The translations under genes were made by a program, and so were the position numbers. A stretch of DNA of 64,000 nt from Terfezia claveryi (lineage: Eukaryota > Ascomycota > Pezizomycetes > Pezizales > Pezizaceae). The stretch lies in contig WHUX01000153.1 in assembly GCA_015179025.1 (NCBI GenBank), forward strand, positions 62,001 to 126,000, read 5' to 3'. Below the pieces are notes generated by a model, which did no database searches, had not been told where the DNA came from, and saw only the letters and a list, made by a program, of their open reading frames with translations. The first letter of the stretch is position 1. Each line of letters opens with the position of its first letter. Positions 32,635 to 45,488 of this stretch are shown here, piece by piece.

Positions 32635-34797
32635 AGACCCGCAGGGTGAACCCCAAATCCCACGTTAATAGGTTATCCATGCAGGTATATATTTTTTGGG
32701 AGAACAGGGTACCGTGCGTTTTTATTTATAGAGTACCTGCAAGTAACTTGTTTACGCCTGCACTCAGGTGGGGGGAATGTAATGTAAGGTGCGACGAATA
32801 ATTACGCAAACCAATGATCCCCGCTCTCAAAAAAGAGGGGCATGGCGCCGTGAACATATCAGGCTCTGAGGGGAGCCGCTCGCATAGCGTGAAGTAAGCA
32901 GAAAAAGCTTACGTCTTGAGATACTTAAGTAAGTAAAAACTCCTGCATATAATGCAACTTTCCTCCTGCATGCGTCTTCTTGCCGAAACCGCAGCTTGTT
33001 TCCGCCAATATAAGTATACTTAGAATGGTGGAGTTCTAATACATACTTGTATTGACGCATCGACAACAACATAAGGAAAAATCTATCTAACTTTGGCTGT
33101 CTGTTTCTTTCTTTCTGATTTTAAGAAAACAACTACATCCGGGGGCACGTTGTAGCAAGGAATCAATCATATGCAAAATGTGTGTTGTTTCTAAACATGA
33201 ATAAACTGCCTCCTAGCTACAACAGCACCTAGCCTTCTTATTCCCAAGCGAACGTTTCGACTTTGACTTTTAATCAAGGGCGGCATCCTAACATGGATTA
33301 CTTATGAAGAAATGACAATCTCAAATATACTTCTGAAAAGATTTCTTGAATATTTCCGGAAGACAAAGGGATTGTGCCAGTACGTTGTGAATAATTTATG
33401 TATACCTCCATGACTAGCAAATTCCCCTAGGAGCGGTCGGGTTCGAGGCTAGGTAATTGTTATAAATTGAATTCAAGTATTAATATAGAGTAGAGACCAG
33501 AAAATTACAGCATACCGGGCTCTCGCTGCGGATTCGCAGCAATCAAGCTGCGTTGGAAGGCGTTAAAGCAATATGGGCTGCGCAATGATGCACTCTAATG
33601 TAGTACTAGCAAAAACTCGTATGATGTATTTGCTCATATTCATGATGCCTTGCTACACGCAGGGAAGAACAAAACCTATGCTGCAATCAATGAGAAGTAT
33701 CATGGAACTAATCGGAATGAGTATGGAACTTAATCAACTTATTTTTACTTATGATGTCAGGTAAAGAAAATTTAGGAGCAAAATATTGGATCTTAGTACT
33801 TTGATAGTCCATTACTTAAAAATTCTAACATACCGAATTTTAAATACTAATGTAACAGGACAGTCATGCAAAGCAAACTCGCTAGTGTTTTTTGACCTGG
33901 TGGCCACTTAAGCTTCCTGACACACCTCCTCTATCTCTACCATCCCCTCTACATGCCCTTCCAGGCTCCTTCGCTTTCTAAACCAACCCATCTTCATCGT
34001 ACTTAGGCAAGCTTCCTGTTCTTACCAGCATGCGACTTAAGTACTTGCACTATTCGCGCGCAACCGTGCATCAGCCCCGCCCGCTGTTCACGGGGTTTTA
34101 GTCTGGTTACAAGGTTGAGGCAGAGCGATACTGGCTTCAGGCAGTTGAGACCTCAATACGTGACTGCACAAGGGCAGAACCTCCTGTGACAGGATGTCAG
34201 CATGCCTAGAATTTACTCGAGTGTTCATATTTCATCTCTAGGCAAAGAGCACCTCACGAACACATTGCCGTGGCCGGCGCCCTCTTGCTCATTTAACAGC
34301 CATGGAGTCGAATATCTAGGTTCTCTCGGTGAAGTTTCATGGTCTCATTCGGACCTTCTTTCAATTCTGAAGGTATAGCCAATGTTCAATTACCTAAGCC
34401 GGATCTTTTCTATATCCGCGATTCTGACATGTCAATTATCCTGCGTGGAGGAACTCCAGTTCATTCAGATGGAGAAGGGAATTATCAACTATTCATCACA
34501 GGAATATTTGGACGATGGTCAGTTGGAACACTGGGTCTGTTCAACTTAATATACTACATTGTGTTGCACCCCAATAAGATACGGAACCCCTTTACCTAAT
34601 CTACCATAGCAACAACAACATTAACACCAAACAAAAAGGCGGGTATATTGATCCTAGCTGAACAATTCGCACGCCATCCGTCTGTGTGCCTGGACATATA
34701 CACACATTTGTCTGTAGACAATTCTGCAAATATGAACAAAGAATCAAAATCAGTCTCGCCATGATGACGATTCGAGAAGTAACAAGATAATTGCCTA
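32635..34797. other. Gene-less stretch
   Basis: AT-rich. A clean 86-codon plus-strand frame at 34339-34599 (KPDLFYIRDSDMSIILRGG) may be an exon of something, but no partner exon or domain is visible. Otherwise nothing. Confidence 0.4.
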
Positions 34798-37700
34798 TCA
34801 ATGATGGCCGTGTTGTGTATGATAGGGGATGCCATGGTGGTACGCTCCCTGGCCCACTGGCACATGTTGGGGGTCGTGGGTTACCGCTGATACTGATCCG
34901 CCCACAGGATTCCCGTATGCGTCGGTGTTACTCCCAATCAAGAACGGATTTCCAAGCAGAACGCCTGAACCATCAAACACCCACTGATTATCGTATGCCA
35001 CGGGAGCCCCGGAGTGCGTATTGTGAAGGCGTGGCCTGCCCTGGTCGGACTCGGTCACCACAACATCAGCCGGTGGTCTGCCTTCACGTCGGATATTAAT
35101 ATTCTCGCTGTTTCTGAAGGCCACGGAACTTCGAAATCTCTGTCTCGCGGAAACAGCAGCAGCGGCAGCAGCAGCAGCTTGTAGGACACTTCGTCTATCA
35201 TCTTCTCCATGCAAACCATCCTCCTCGTCGTCGTCGAGGACTTCCTCAACCAGTCGGACCTCATGCTCCCCCTGCGTCACTTGGAAACGTGGGTTAACAG
35301 ACTCCTGCTTGCGTTGTGATGAGTCAGGGACCCCAGTGGCTACCGGTACACGGAGAAAATTTGTGCCGAGTAACTCATCGCCGGCCCACTTTTCCGAGAG
35401 CCGCTGCTTCACATGCTTTTGGACGCTATCGGGGCCATTTATCGGAATTTTGGGCATTGCAATAGCAGATGTAACCATAGGTGTTGGTACTGGACAGGGA
35501 TTCTCTGTAGGGCTGGGATCGGGATACCTGATGCCCATACAGCGAATACGATTACTATTGGCTTCTAATGAAGGCGCACCAAAAGGGTTGTAAGCAGGGG
35601 ACACAGGAGGTTGAATTGTCTCGCCCGGTAATCCTCCCTGACTCCCACTGACATGTGAATATCCATCCGAGCCATCCTGGAGCGATGGGGTTAGTTGGTA
35701 AAAGTTAATGTTGTGTTGAGTGTGACGAGGGTTGTATTGTGGATGGGGATTTTGGAATTTGCGGTAGGCACTTTCAGAGAGCGTGGGCACGCTCTCATAT
35801 GTTGTTTCAGTCAGATGGTGCAAATCGGTATCCAGTCCTTGTTGGGGGCACTGACTCGCAGAGCTCGGCATGTCGCGCTGGATCGATCGGAGATGACTCT
35901 CGTCTATTTTCTCCACCCTGCCCTGAGTACCTGAGCTACACGGGACCCTGCTCTTTCCGGTTACGTCCTGATGTTGGGCCACGCCCTCCGCTGCCTCCGT
36001 TTCGTTCAGTATCTTCACTAGGAGCTTTCTACACCATCCCGCAATCGGATACATCTCTGCAAGGTTTTCCAAGAAAAAGAGATTGAACTTCACATCGCCC
36101 CTCACCTTCCGCTTCTCCTCAATGTCAGTGCTTTTGAGCTCGACCATCTGCACTGACAAGGCAGCAAACAGGAAGCTGACGTAGTTGAGGGGCAAATAGC
36201 GAACGTCGCGGTTACAGATAGCATATACTTCCCGGCCATGTTCTGTAATCATTTTGGCAGCGCGTGACGCAATTGGAGCAGGCGGTTGTCGACTCGAAGG
36301 TGGTGCATTGGTAAATGGGCCTCTTTCAGATACCTTGCCAGATCCTAAGCTAGTGGTGGCAGAACTGGCGGTAGGTTGTTTATCAAATACTGGACGATGA
36401 AGTAAGAGTTCGTAAGACCTAACTAAATTCATTAGCAATGAGCAATGTTGAAGGTTGGAATAAAGCGAGAAATTACTAACTGGAAATAGATCTTAAAAAT
36501 CAATTGCATCAACCGTTTGTAGAACTGCTGATTACCAGCAGTAGTCTCAGGATTACCGGCTGTCACCAACGGATCACCTTCCAACTCAGGAGGCAATGCT
36601 CGGTGCCAGTCCTCCAGCATTCTCTGACATCTCTCTCTCCTCAATGCGCGATCACTCGGTAATACGGCACCCACATCAGCGGCTCTCTGTGCCAGCGTAA
36701 ATTCGCATTTAAGAATCTCATGCAACACCCTTGTCAGTTTGACATTTTCTATCATGAACAGTGCCGTCTCCTTCGGTTCGGCCGGGAAATCTTGAATGGA
36801 TAACCCTTCCACATCACAATCCTCATCTTGGATAAGCACTGGCTTGCCCATTGCAGCAGCAATCTGACGATCACGTATGTATAATGCCCACCACATCTTC
36901 CGCCACAACATCTGTTCTTGCTCCTCAAGGATTCCTTTGGCCCAGCTTTCCCTTGTTGAGCGATGAAGTCCCATGCTTTGGGAGATCCCGAGGGCCCCAG
37001 CCACCCAGTAAGACTGGTCCTTGTACTCGCCTGGCATTCCCCACCAGAATTGGAGAAGGAACATTGATTGTATGACACTCAGCCTGTCCTTTTCGTGGTC
37101 GATGCTGAATAGCATTCGAGCGCGGTGCACAAGGGTCTCAACGGCAGTTGAACGATTTGAGAACGGTTTCCAGTCTGTGTGGCTGGCAAGAGGGGAAGTC
37201 AGGAGAGAAAGAGGGCAGTGCATGGCGCCAATCATGAGCATGGATTGGAGAAGAAGCAGGGACGGTGACTTATTCGTCATAGAACTGTTCAAGTGCGACT
37301 CGAACCGCTCCATATTCAAAATAGGGAAAAAGGGGTGGAAATGTGAGAAGTAAGCCTTGATTAATGCTTCCCGAATGGGTTCTGGTGGAAGAACAAAGGC
37401 GTCAATGGAAGACTGTATAGTGGAAGCAGCTTGAGAGTTACCCCCCGCGATCTCAGATACCATCTGTGTGAAACGAGATTTCTTGGGATCTGGTTTTTCG
37501 AGCGGGAGGTCGGCCGAGTCAATCCGCCTGGCAGGTGAGGATTTGCGGCTACTGTCCACTACGGGACTTGCAAAGTGTAATGGCGCGATTCCTGTCTTCT
37601 GATGCAGTACCCAACCCAGATGCCACGCTTCCTCCACATACGTGATGCGTTGAGTTTGTGACACCCCAGGTTGTGACTCAGATAGCCTACGCCAAATATC

Positions 37701-38539
37701 ATTCTCAGTCATCGAACTCTCTCCCCTGCCACCACTCGATTGGAGCGGATCGCCCATGGGGGATCGAGTGTGTGAGTTGTTGAGGCCTGGACGGCTCTCT
37801 GTGATCGAAGCTCGTGATAACCTTGGGCTACGGGTAATTACAGTGCTGTCGGACCTATTTGGTTCCTCCTCTCCAGGCGTAATTAGTGGCTGTGCATCTG
37901 ATTGGCTTCTCACTTTATCGCGAGACTCAAATCGTCCACGCTTGCCTCTAACAGTTGAGCGCATGGTTAGCAACATATATAAATCCAGGATGAGGTGACA
38001 CAAGATCCACACAGTACAGTCTCAACTTCACAGAGTGATTTCCTCACACACCTTACCCTCTTACTATCGATGAATGCACAATCAGTCCGTCCCGCACTCT
38101 TGCACGTCGTGCACGGCAACCCGGTAATACTCCCATCACATCTCACCCGTCTCTCGTTGCAATTCCTACAGGCGATCATTGACCTCTTCCTCTTGACTTT
38201 CACTGCGGTTGCTGCTGTGGAGCTACTCGCTGTACTCCCAGGTGCCACCACACGCACGCATCGATTCGGTAATTTGGATGATGTAGTATCGACAGAAGAC
38301 AAGTATAGAGGGTGCTGTGCTATAGGAGAAGTGCTTGTGGCTGAAGTTGATCTCCTGCAATTCCCGTTGCTCTGAGGTTGCCGGTGATACCGCCCCATAC
38401 TTCCACTAAGTGTGCTATTACCCTGCACTTGTCTAGACGGCTGTTGTTGCGACGGTAATACATGAACATTATCATGTATTGGCGAACTATACGAGTATTC
38501 TGAGGATACGGCATCGGCCATATTATTCCCTGCCTGCAT
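34798..38539 (-). CDS. Zn(II)2Cys6 fungal transcription factor, 1186 aa
   Basis: Exons 38539-38065, 37945-36481 and 36418-34798. Intron 1 (119 bp) uses GTAAGA, GCTAAC and TTAGAG; intron 2 (62 bp) GTTAGT, GCTAAT and GTTAG; only these borders keep phase. A binuclear zinc cluster has Cys at 124, 127, 134, 143, 146 and 154 (CRNCNERRVRC...CTTC...DC) followed by basic DSKRGR. Exon 2 holds the fungal-specific regulatory domain (ALIKAYFSHFHPFFPILNM, WVAGALGISQSMGLHRS, RKMWWALYIRDRQIAAAMGK). Exon 3 is long and disordered, with an alanine run, an acidic stretch (LDDDEEDGLHGEDD) and His-rich end, likely activation and interaction regions. DNA-bound regulator in the nucleus; target genes are not evident from neighbours. 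The next start in frame is ATG 38521, also possible. Confidence 0.88.
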
Positions 38540-40672
38540 TATACCAAGCAATCTAAAATCCTAGTCAATCTTAGTCAACGTGGTCCCCCTATGAAGAGTA
38601 GCAAATATACACTTATGTGACTGGGTAACACCTTGTACCCCTCCCCCTTCTTCCGGAGAAGCCGTGGCCGTGGTCCGCCACGGGAATATATGCGGAGTGA
38701 GCGCGCGTCGCAGTCACCCCCGCAGTCCTCGATTAATTTGCTATAATCGCCCAAATCTCTATCTAACCGAAACCTATTATATTTGTGGGTTTATTACCGT
38801 TTACTTGGTGATTATTCGTTCACCAGGCACTGTGCTAGTGCCAGTCGATGAGCCGTTAGGTAGCAGGAACAATGCTGGTTCCGAAAAGTACTTCGGAGCG
38901 TACTTCAAATCCGGCGTTACTCTTTGCTTCCAGTCAAAAAAGTGCCAGCCAATCTCCGTGGGACGGTGTCGTTATTACTATGTTAGTTGGTTAGCAAAAA
39001 ACAGTCAGTATGCGCGTGTCAACCTGAATAAATCCTACGGAGGAGTCGCGTGGTTCGAAACACCACAGCTGCCGAGCTCGAGTTAACCGTCAACGTCGTG
39101 AAGGTGACCAGAGAAAATAGATCTAATGATAAGGTTTTAGTGCAGCAATCAGAATCAAAGTCTAAAGGCATCATGCACACGCATGAAGCAGCAAGCATTT
39201 GTCGATGCAAGCCAGACCAGCTCAGGGCAAGACTATCCAACGAAGCTCAAGTTCATCAGAGGTCTCAACCGATATTTGATCGCACTGACAGAATTTAGCG
39301 GCTGTGATTAAGCTTATCCACAGGGAATAGCTGGGAAGGCTAAGGCAGGTTTGGGATTAGGCCCTGCGGCGAAAGTTGCTTTTGTCTGACTGCGAATAGC
39401 TGTGATAGGTGTATGATGGATAATTGGCGGGGTGGGGTGCGAAAAAAGAATGAGACTGGAACCTGGCCGGTTGGTTGGTCTAAGCTCACATGCTGATGCG
39501 AGGATCTTTACCATGGAACCAGGTTTTCTGGAGAACGTTTTCTAGAATTCTTGGGCCCTCGAGAATACTACATTCTTGGTATATCTCAGTTTGTCGCAAT
39601 ACTCAATTTACCTACTACCCTGATGTATGTACCACTCCCACATGAGAAGCCCTAGGAAAACTAGCGAGTAAGAGTCGTGAAACTCACTGCGGAATATGCT
39701 ATACAAAGAGTCAAATTTAATATGTTTGACTCTTACCCATCGGTTTTTGCAATATTGACAATCCGGGTTGCCTTACCTTGCTGTATATGGGCGTTCGTAC
39801 AAGTACCTACCTAGTGAAACCCATCCTTTGCCGCTTGCTTTAGTCGCTGATCGATGATTTCTTTTTTTTTGGAGTGGCTAAAACGAACCTTGTTGGTATT
39901 AGGTAGTCTAGGTACCAGACCGATTCTAGCCTGCTGAATGTACTAGGTAGGTACCTTAGGAATGTAGCACTTTGAACGGTATGGCGGATCGCCAACCACA
40001 TGCCAAGGCTAATTCTCTTACTAGTCTAGCTCAACCTTTGGTATGTCTTAACCGAGGTATGCAGCCGACGAAAGCAGGTGGAGATCAAGATACCATCGCT
40101 CTAGATATTATTGCATCCTGTTAGATACTGTACACAACTACGGATACCTGCCTAATTATGGCGTGACCTGAACGTGACCCTGGAGCTCCAAGGGCAACGA
40201 ATTTTTACAAGAGCCTCATGGTCATTGAGATATCGGGGTAAGGATTGGACCAGGGTTCTATGGATGTAAACCTTGAAGCCGCATCTAAGTATATTCCAAC
40301 CTTATTTGGTTCAGGTGGCTTGCGAATTAAAAACCTTGCGAAATACCTAGTCCACATTGGGACCAAACAAAGGGGCCTGTTCTGTGCGTCCAACTTGGGA
40401 ACCTACCATACCGACGCACACATCTCCTTTTGTATATTGATGCAGCTCATGTTCGAACTGTCAATGTTTCATGAGCACATGCCTAACCACCATTGCAAGG
40501 GTACTGGTAGGTACAGTACATGGATACTATTCGTTGTCATTGGATAATATTAATGCAAACCAAAAGGAACTGAGCAAGACCTACTGTACTGTACATTTGG
40601 GAGGAGTTCAATCCGTTCGCGATGATTGGTCCGCGGTTCGAACGATCATGATTGGCCAATGGTTTTCAACAT

Positions 40673-40883
40673 TACAGCGTCCGACGGTACAACCGGTCAG
40701 CTAACCTGACAAAGTTAACCTGGCTATACACGGTACGTCCAATCCTATTTACATCGCCGTGCACTGACTTTTCTGAATTTTTGATATTTGACTACCAAAG
40801 CCTAGTCTCCCCACGCCGACCTTGGCCCCCTAGGTTAGCTGACCGGTTGTCCAGTCTGACCGGTTGTACCGTCGGACGCTGTA
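40673..40883. mobile_element. 207-bp MITE with long inverted repeats and TA duplication
   Basis: Body 40675-40881. Left arm starts CAGCGTCCGACGGTACAACC and continues to 40707; the right arm (40832-40881) is its complement except for a 17-bp duplication (GACCGGTTGT repeated at 40841 and 40858 around CCAGTCT). TA occurs at both ends (40673-40674, 40882-40883). CAG termini, 33-bp inverted repeats and TA target point to the Tc1/mariner superfamily. No coding capacity. Confidence 0.8.
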
Positions 40884-40922
40884 GTCTGCGAGGGTTAGTG
40901 CAACCAGACTACGGACGCTGTA
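40873..40922. mobile_element. Ultra-short element inserted at the edge of the MITE
   Basis: Body TAGTCTGCGAGGGTTAGTGC-AACCAGACTA (40882-40911, 30 bp) has perfect TAGTCT/AGACTA ends. Direct repeats CGGACGCTG (40873-40881, 40912-40920) extend to CGGACGCTGTA because the next two bases also match. The duplicated bases are the MITE terminus plus its TA, so this element arrived after the MITE. Confidence 0.75.
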
Positions 40923-41185
40923 TACCTAGCAACTACCTACCAGCTGTTGCATAAAACGCTTGAGCAATTGGTTTCTGCCCGCCGACCAGCCGTCTCATAG
41001 CCTCAACGACGAACAGACTCAAAAAAAAAAAAAAAAAAAAAAAGAGCAGTCGCCCATCAGTCTGGAAGCTAATATATCCCTCTATCGATAAAATATCTGA
41101 TGTGCACTGAACGTTGCATTCCTATATGTTTGTATTGGATACGCTTATATTGTAATAAATGTAGAATGCGATATGTACGTAGGTA

Positions 41186-41228
41186 GAAGCCATTAGTCTC
41201 GATCAGACCCTCGTAGAGGGGAAGCCAT
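41186..41228. mobile_element. Ultra-short element with 8-bp direct repeats
   Basis: 27-bp body 41194-41220 starts TAGTCTCGATCAGACC and ends CTCGTAGAGGG, like the 20140-20170 copy without its GGTTGGCAC core. GAAGCCAT flanks it at 41186-41193 and 41221-41228. Confidence 0.7.
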
Positions 41229-41886
41229 GTGAAAAAGCCTTGGTTGATGCAATAATTGATCCATCTGAATAAGTGCCAAGAGATTACCGTACCTCGGCTG
41301 ACTCTTTGGGCTGAACTAAACTTCAGGAACATTACCAATCCCTATATCAGGCTAGAACGATTTGATTTCCATGATTTGAATTTTCCTAATCAAAGGACGG
41401 GATTGTGGATCACCGTATGTTTCAGTGTGTATTATACTGTACTAGGTATAGCTGCGTACTCATCTATTCACTTCTCGCCTGGTTCAAACTAAAGACATAA
41501 AACTGATATTGCTATCACATATTAGAACTATTTGTTCACAACTTTAGGGGTCATTAGTTTGTGTTGTATCGTTCATGTAGAGGCTAGGAACAAAGAACCA
41601 TATTCGGAGCCTCGCGTTGCAGAATACATGCTTATAATTAATATATATTAGCTGCGTGGCAAAAGACACTCTCTCAAGAACTTTAAAGAGCCAATGTGTC
41701 TTACTTATGTCTTCGGTGGCACGTTTTTTAATGAGACATCAATACCTACCGGGCTGCAGCTTACCTTAAAGTTATGACAACTTCGCATTGTGTAGAGCAC
41801 AATCAGACAGAAGTACTCACTTTTGGATCAGGGCATGCGGAGGATCTCGACTGCGTCGTGGGTGTCAAGTCAGGTGCTGCGGAGGG

Positions 41887-43227
41887 GTTAATGTATTAGG
41901 AGGAATATATGTCACGGAGGAATAGATTGGAACACCGGCACCGTATTCGCTGACCGATACCTAGTTGGATACAATGACGCAGTATGATTTTGAGAAGAAG
42001 CAGTGGAAGACAGAGCCTCTTCCAAAAGAGATTGGGAAGGCAATTGATGGGAGTTTGATGGCACTGGATCGGGTGGGTGAGGATGAAGTATTGCCTTTTC
42101 TGGGGAGGGAGCAAAGGGATAGCACTGGGACACAGAGCCGGCGCTCTATGGAAACAATGTGGATCTACAATATTCAAAACTCGACATGGCATAAACAGAT
42201 TACTACTGGAGAAATCCCAGTAAGGAGGAGACAAAGCTACTTCTTTATAGTTCCTGCTCCAGATTTGTCAAACTATCGCATTTATATATTCTCTGGAACA
42301 GTTGAACAAGAGCCCGCTACATTATTGGATCTGTATGTTTTGACTGTCGCAGGGTTTATTTGGAAGGAAATCTCCTTGACAGATGCCGGATATCCAGATA
42401 CCTATCCTATCAACACACATCAATGTTCCCCGCACAAGGACGGAAGACAAACCTTTACAGTCCCGGAGCGAGTAGGAATACCACATTTTACGCCTTCCTC
42501 TGCAACAACGGCATCGGGATCAAAGTTCGACTGGAATGGAAATTCAAATCCTATTTTGACCTGGCTCTCACTGCCCCAGGTGTCCCCAAACCAATCGTGG
42601 TTCACTACATCAGGCGCGGAGCCGGTGTCAGGAGGCTGGCAAGATAGTGCCCTTAATGCCATCTTCGAAAAACGGAATGCGCCAGTAGACATATCCAGCT
42701 CGAGCTCCTCACTCGGCGGAATAAGTAAGGTGCCTGGGCTGGAGTAGGTACAAGTGCACTCATTGGCCTTATCTGCTTCACTGGCCTCTTTTTCTGGTGG
42801 AGATGTGAATTCTGTCGCGGCAAAGCCGAAGAAGACGTGCGCCCAATTCAGCTTTCCGCACAGCGGGATCCCGTAGAGACCCAGGGTTATAGAGTAATCT
42901 CGAGGCAGGAGCTCGGGGGGCTATCAGCCGCCAGAGCTTATGCCTATTGAGAAAGGAAAGTTTGTGAATCGACCAGAACCGGATGAGAATCAGCAGCATC
43001 TAGGTCAAAGGCATGGGGATGCTAGTGGCTTGTTGCCGCGAGCAGGCTTTGTAGGAGGAGCTGTGGGATTACAAATCCGGCAGGGGCAATGGAGTCGGAT
43101 GCTCAGATACGTGTACATCAACAGGGGGTATACGGATGTGAGCAGCCAATCTCTCCTGACAGTATGCGGGCGAGGTTTACCGTACCAGGGGGTGCAGGGT
43201 CCATATCAGGGCGGGTTGGAGGGGTAA
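41887..43227 (+). pseudogene. Fungal kelch-repeat membrane protein, decayed
   Basis: Kelch features: TMTQYDFEKKQW, METMWIYNIQNSTW, RIYIFSGTVEQ and a VLTVAGFIWKEI blade. The N-terminal blades are missing and TAG codons interrupt at 41923 and 41962. After residue SSSSLGGISK (about 42728) the expected single membrane helix is in another frame (GTSALIGLICFTGLFFWW, about 42747-42800), and the following cytosolic segment with QPPELMPIE returns to the first frame near 42925, next to a six-G run. Intact relatives have N-terminal kelch blades outside, one membrane helix and a short cytosolic tail ending in a PPEL-type segment. So two indels of opposite sign plus two stops have killed this copy. Role of the family is unclear. 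Confidence 0.7.
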
Positions 43228-43462
43228 GTGCAGCACCTTCAGCAACAGCAGCAGATGCCTAGATAGTTGAAAAATATTGTGATCGGAAGTTTGGGGTGCA
43301 GAGGATAGCCTGCTCCATAGGAAGGTTGTGAAGCAGGAGGGTTGGGATTGGAAGATGAGAAAGGGTAAATAAACAACTGCTATCATAGATGCTAGCTAAT
43401 GGTGTTGGCGTACGTTATCTATATACAGTACTATTTTCAAGTTTTGATTACTTTTTCATTGC

Positions 43463-43897
43463 ATGGCTTTTTCATCGCAGCTTTGGGGGCAATTGAGCAG
43501 CGTAAATAAAGGAATCCCATTAATGTTACTTGATTTTATTGAGGAGTTATCCTGGACTTATTCTATAGGTACTCTACCTGATATACTCTACCTGTTGAAA
43601 AAGGGATTCCCGGGAGAGGTTCTCAATCCGATACAAGACATCTGCTACTACTTTGCCTTTCTGCTACTTTACCTCCAGTACAATTACTTCTTCAAGGTAT
43701 TGCCCCAGCTGCAACTTGTGAAACCATTTACAGATGGGTTCCATCGAGATTACCGTGAACTCTGCATCGCTTTTGATTTGATGATGCTCATTATGCTCAG
43801 TATAGGAGATGGGTTTTGGAGGTTAGACACCGAGAAGACGGCTCTAAACTCAGCAGGAATGAGGAGAAAGCCAATAGTCGAGCTCTACAAATTTTGA
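43463..43897 (+). CDS. Doubtful 144-codon open frame
   Basis: MAFSSQLWGQLSS starts a clean frame with a hydrophobic middle (DICYYFAFLLLYLQYNYFF). It lies in AT-rich ground, has no recognisable domain and no splice partner. It could be an exon of a decayed gene or chance. Reported because no better feature explains the stretch. Confidence 0.2.
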   Translation: MAFSSQLWGQLSSVNKGIPLMLLDFIEELSWTYSIGTLPDILYLLKKGFPGEVLNPIQDICYYFAFLLLYLQYNYFFKVLPQLQLVKPFTDGFHRDYRELCIAFDLMMLIMLSIGDGFWRLDTEKTALNSAGMRRKPIVELYKF

Positions 43898-45488
43898 CGT
43901 AATTTCTAATACATATTCACGATGGTCAAAAAGAGTTAGTTAATATTATTAGGGACAATACTAAAGCATTACGAGAAATGTAAATTATGTACGTATTAGC
44001 TGATAAGGTACTAGGAAAACACACTTATGTGTACAGACTGAACTATCTAAATCCAGCAAGGCCACCCCTCTTTCAGCTAATTGTAGTGTACAGATTGTGT
44101 GCAAGTCCAAATTGATTTAATTGATATGTATGCTCAATGTAATTGGATCTGTCACATGAATTACGATTATAGAAAATGGTTGCTATCTTGCCTACTAATA
44201 ACCCTATAATTTACCGTAGCATTTGATATGACATGAATTCATCTCTATGGCTTACATAAAATTTTGCGGTCTAATCATGGTGAACCATGAGTTAAGTGTT
44301 TATTAGAAGCCTAGAAGCCTGAAGCATAAAATCAAGCATGAAAACCTTAAATACTTCAAATACAACTACCTGTAGAACAAGCGGGATGGTGTTCAATCTC
44401 ATCTAGCTAAATAAATAACTAATGGACCAATAGAGGCGGGATACTGCACTTCCGGATATGTATTGGGTATGAACCGAACAAGACTTTCAACAACATGTAA
44501 GCCTCCAATCAAATTGTCTTTAGAAAACCTTACCCATATTAGCAATACCTACCTTACTTTCGATAAGTGGAAGACTACAGAGATCAACAAGAGGATGATT
44601 CTGAAAAGTTTTGCAAGTTCCTGCTATTAATGAAGATATTGATGAGTATGATAACTCTTCAATTACCGAGTCTTTTAATGATAATCATAAGCATGAGGTG
44701 GATGCTGAGTTTATTACTACTTTCAATTTTAAACCAAATGGAAGGAGTCTCTAAATTTAGGCTTAGGCACTATAGGCAGATAGTTTGAGACAGAATAGCG
44801 CAATGCTATAACAACGTCATACAGCCTATAGTTTTTGTAGTTGGTGATGTAGTCAACATAAGAATCTCAATAATTATTAGCCAAGTATGGCGTACTTACC
44901 CTTCCGGCGATGTGTTGGTATAGAAACCGAGGACAGAGTACATGGGCCCTGGAGACTTTCTTCCTCATGGGTCCAAATCGGATGATCCAGGTCATTCCAA
45001 TCTTCAACATTTCCTACTAGTGCCCTGTGGGCATGGGGAAGGAATCAGAAGACTGAGGAGGCCTAATGATTATTAAACAATATTAAATCCTGCAATCAAA
45101 ATGCCAAAGAGGATCTGATTTCGCTGGCTTGGCATATTGTATACCCAAGCCTGGATGCTTCTTGCATTGAGATATTCCAGGACTAGCTGTATTACAAATC
45201 TGCCAATAATATAGCCATATGCTTATGAAGGAAATTATTGGTCAATAAAGATAAAGACACGTTTCCTTTCAAGTCAGACATATATGATGTGTAAAGCTGA
45301 CGAACCTCGACATCAACGCCAGTCAAGTGTAATATTAGGTAAACATTAATATTAAGAACAGGTAAAATTAGTAAACAAAAATATCCATAATTCCGGTTTC
45401 CTAACGGCTTCATATCCATCAACAGCTTCCGCTTAGCCGATTTCAAGCCTTAGAACAAATTCCACGTACGTGCTAAGAGGCCAGAGGC
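43898..45488. other. AT-rich gene-less stretch
   Basis: Strongly AT-rich with short frames only. The last few dozen bases are the 3' side of the secreted-protein gene. I see nothing else. Confidence 0.5.

Larger units (their letters stand above)
38540..41886. other. Gene-poor stretch with a MITE and two mini-elements
   Basis: Upstream side of the Zn2Cys6 gene. Contains several TACCTAGG/AGGTAGGTA-like motifs (39808, 39925-39955), the MITE at 40673-40883, mini-elements at 40873 and 41186, and a 23-base A run at 41021-41043. Frames at 38664-39086 and 40245-40547 have no domain and are not called. Confidence 0.5.

Noticed and set aside
34104..34130. TAGTCTGGTTACAAGGTTGAGG as another mini-element
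   Set aside because: Has one family end but no matching end and no flanking direct repeat.
38664..39086. 140-codon plus-strand frame upstream of the Zn2Cys6 gene
   Set aside because: No domain, mixed composition, and position in the promoter side of a divergent gene; probably chance.
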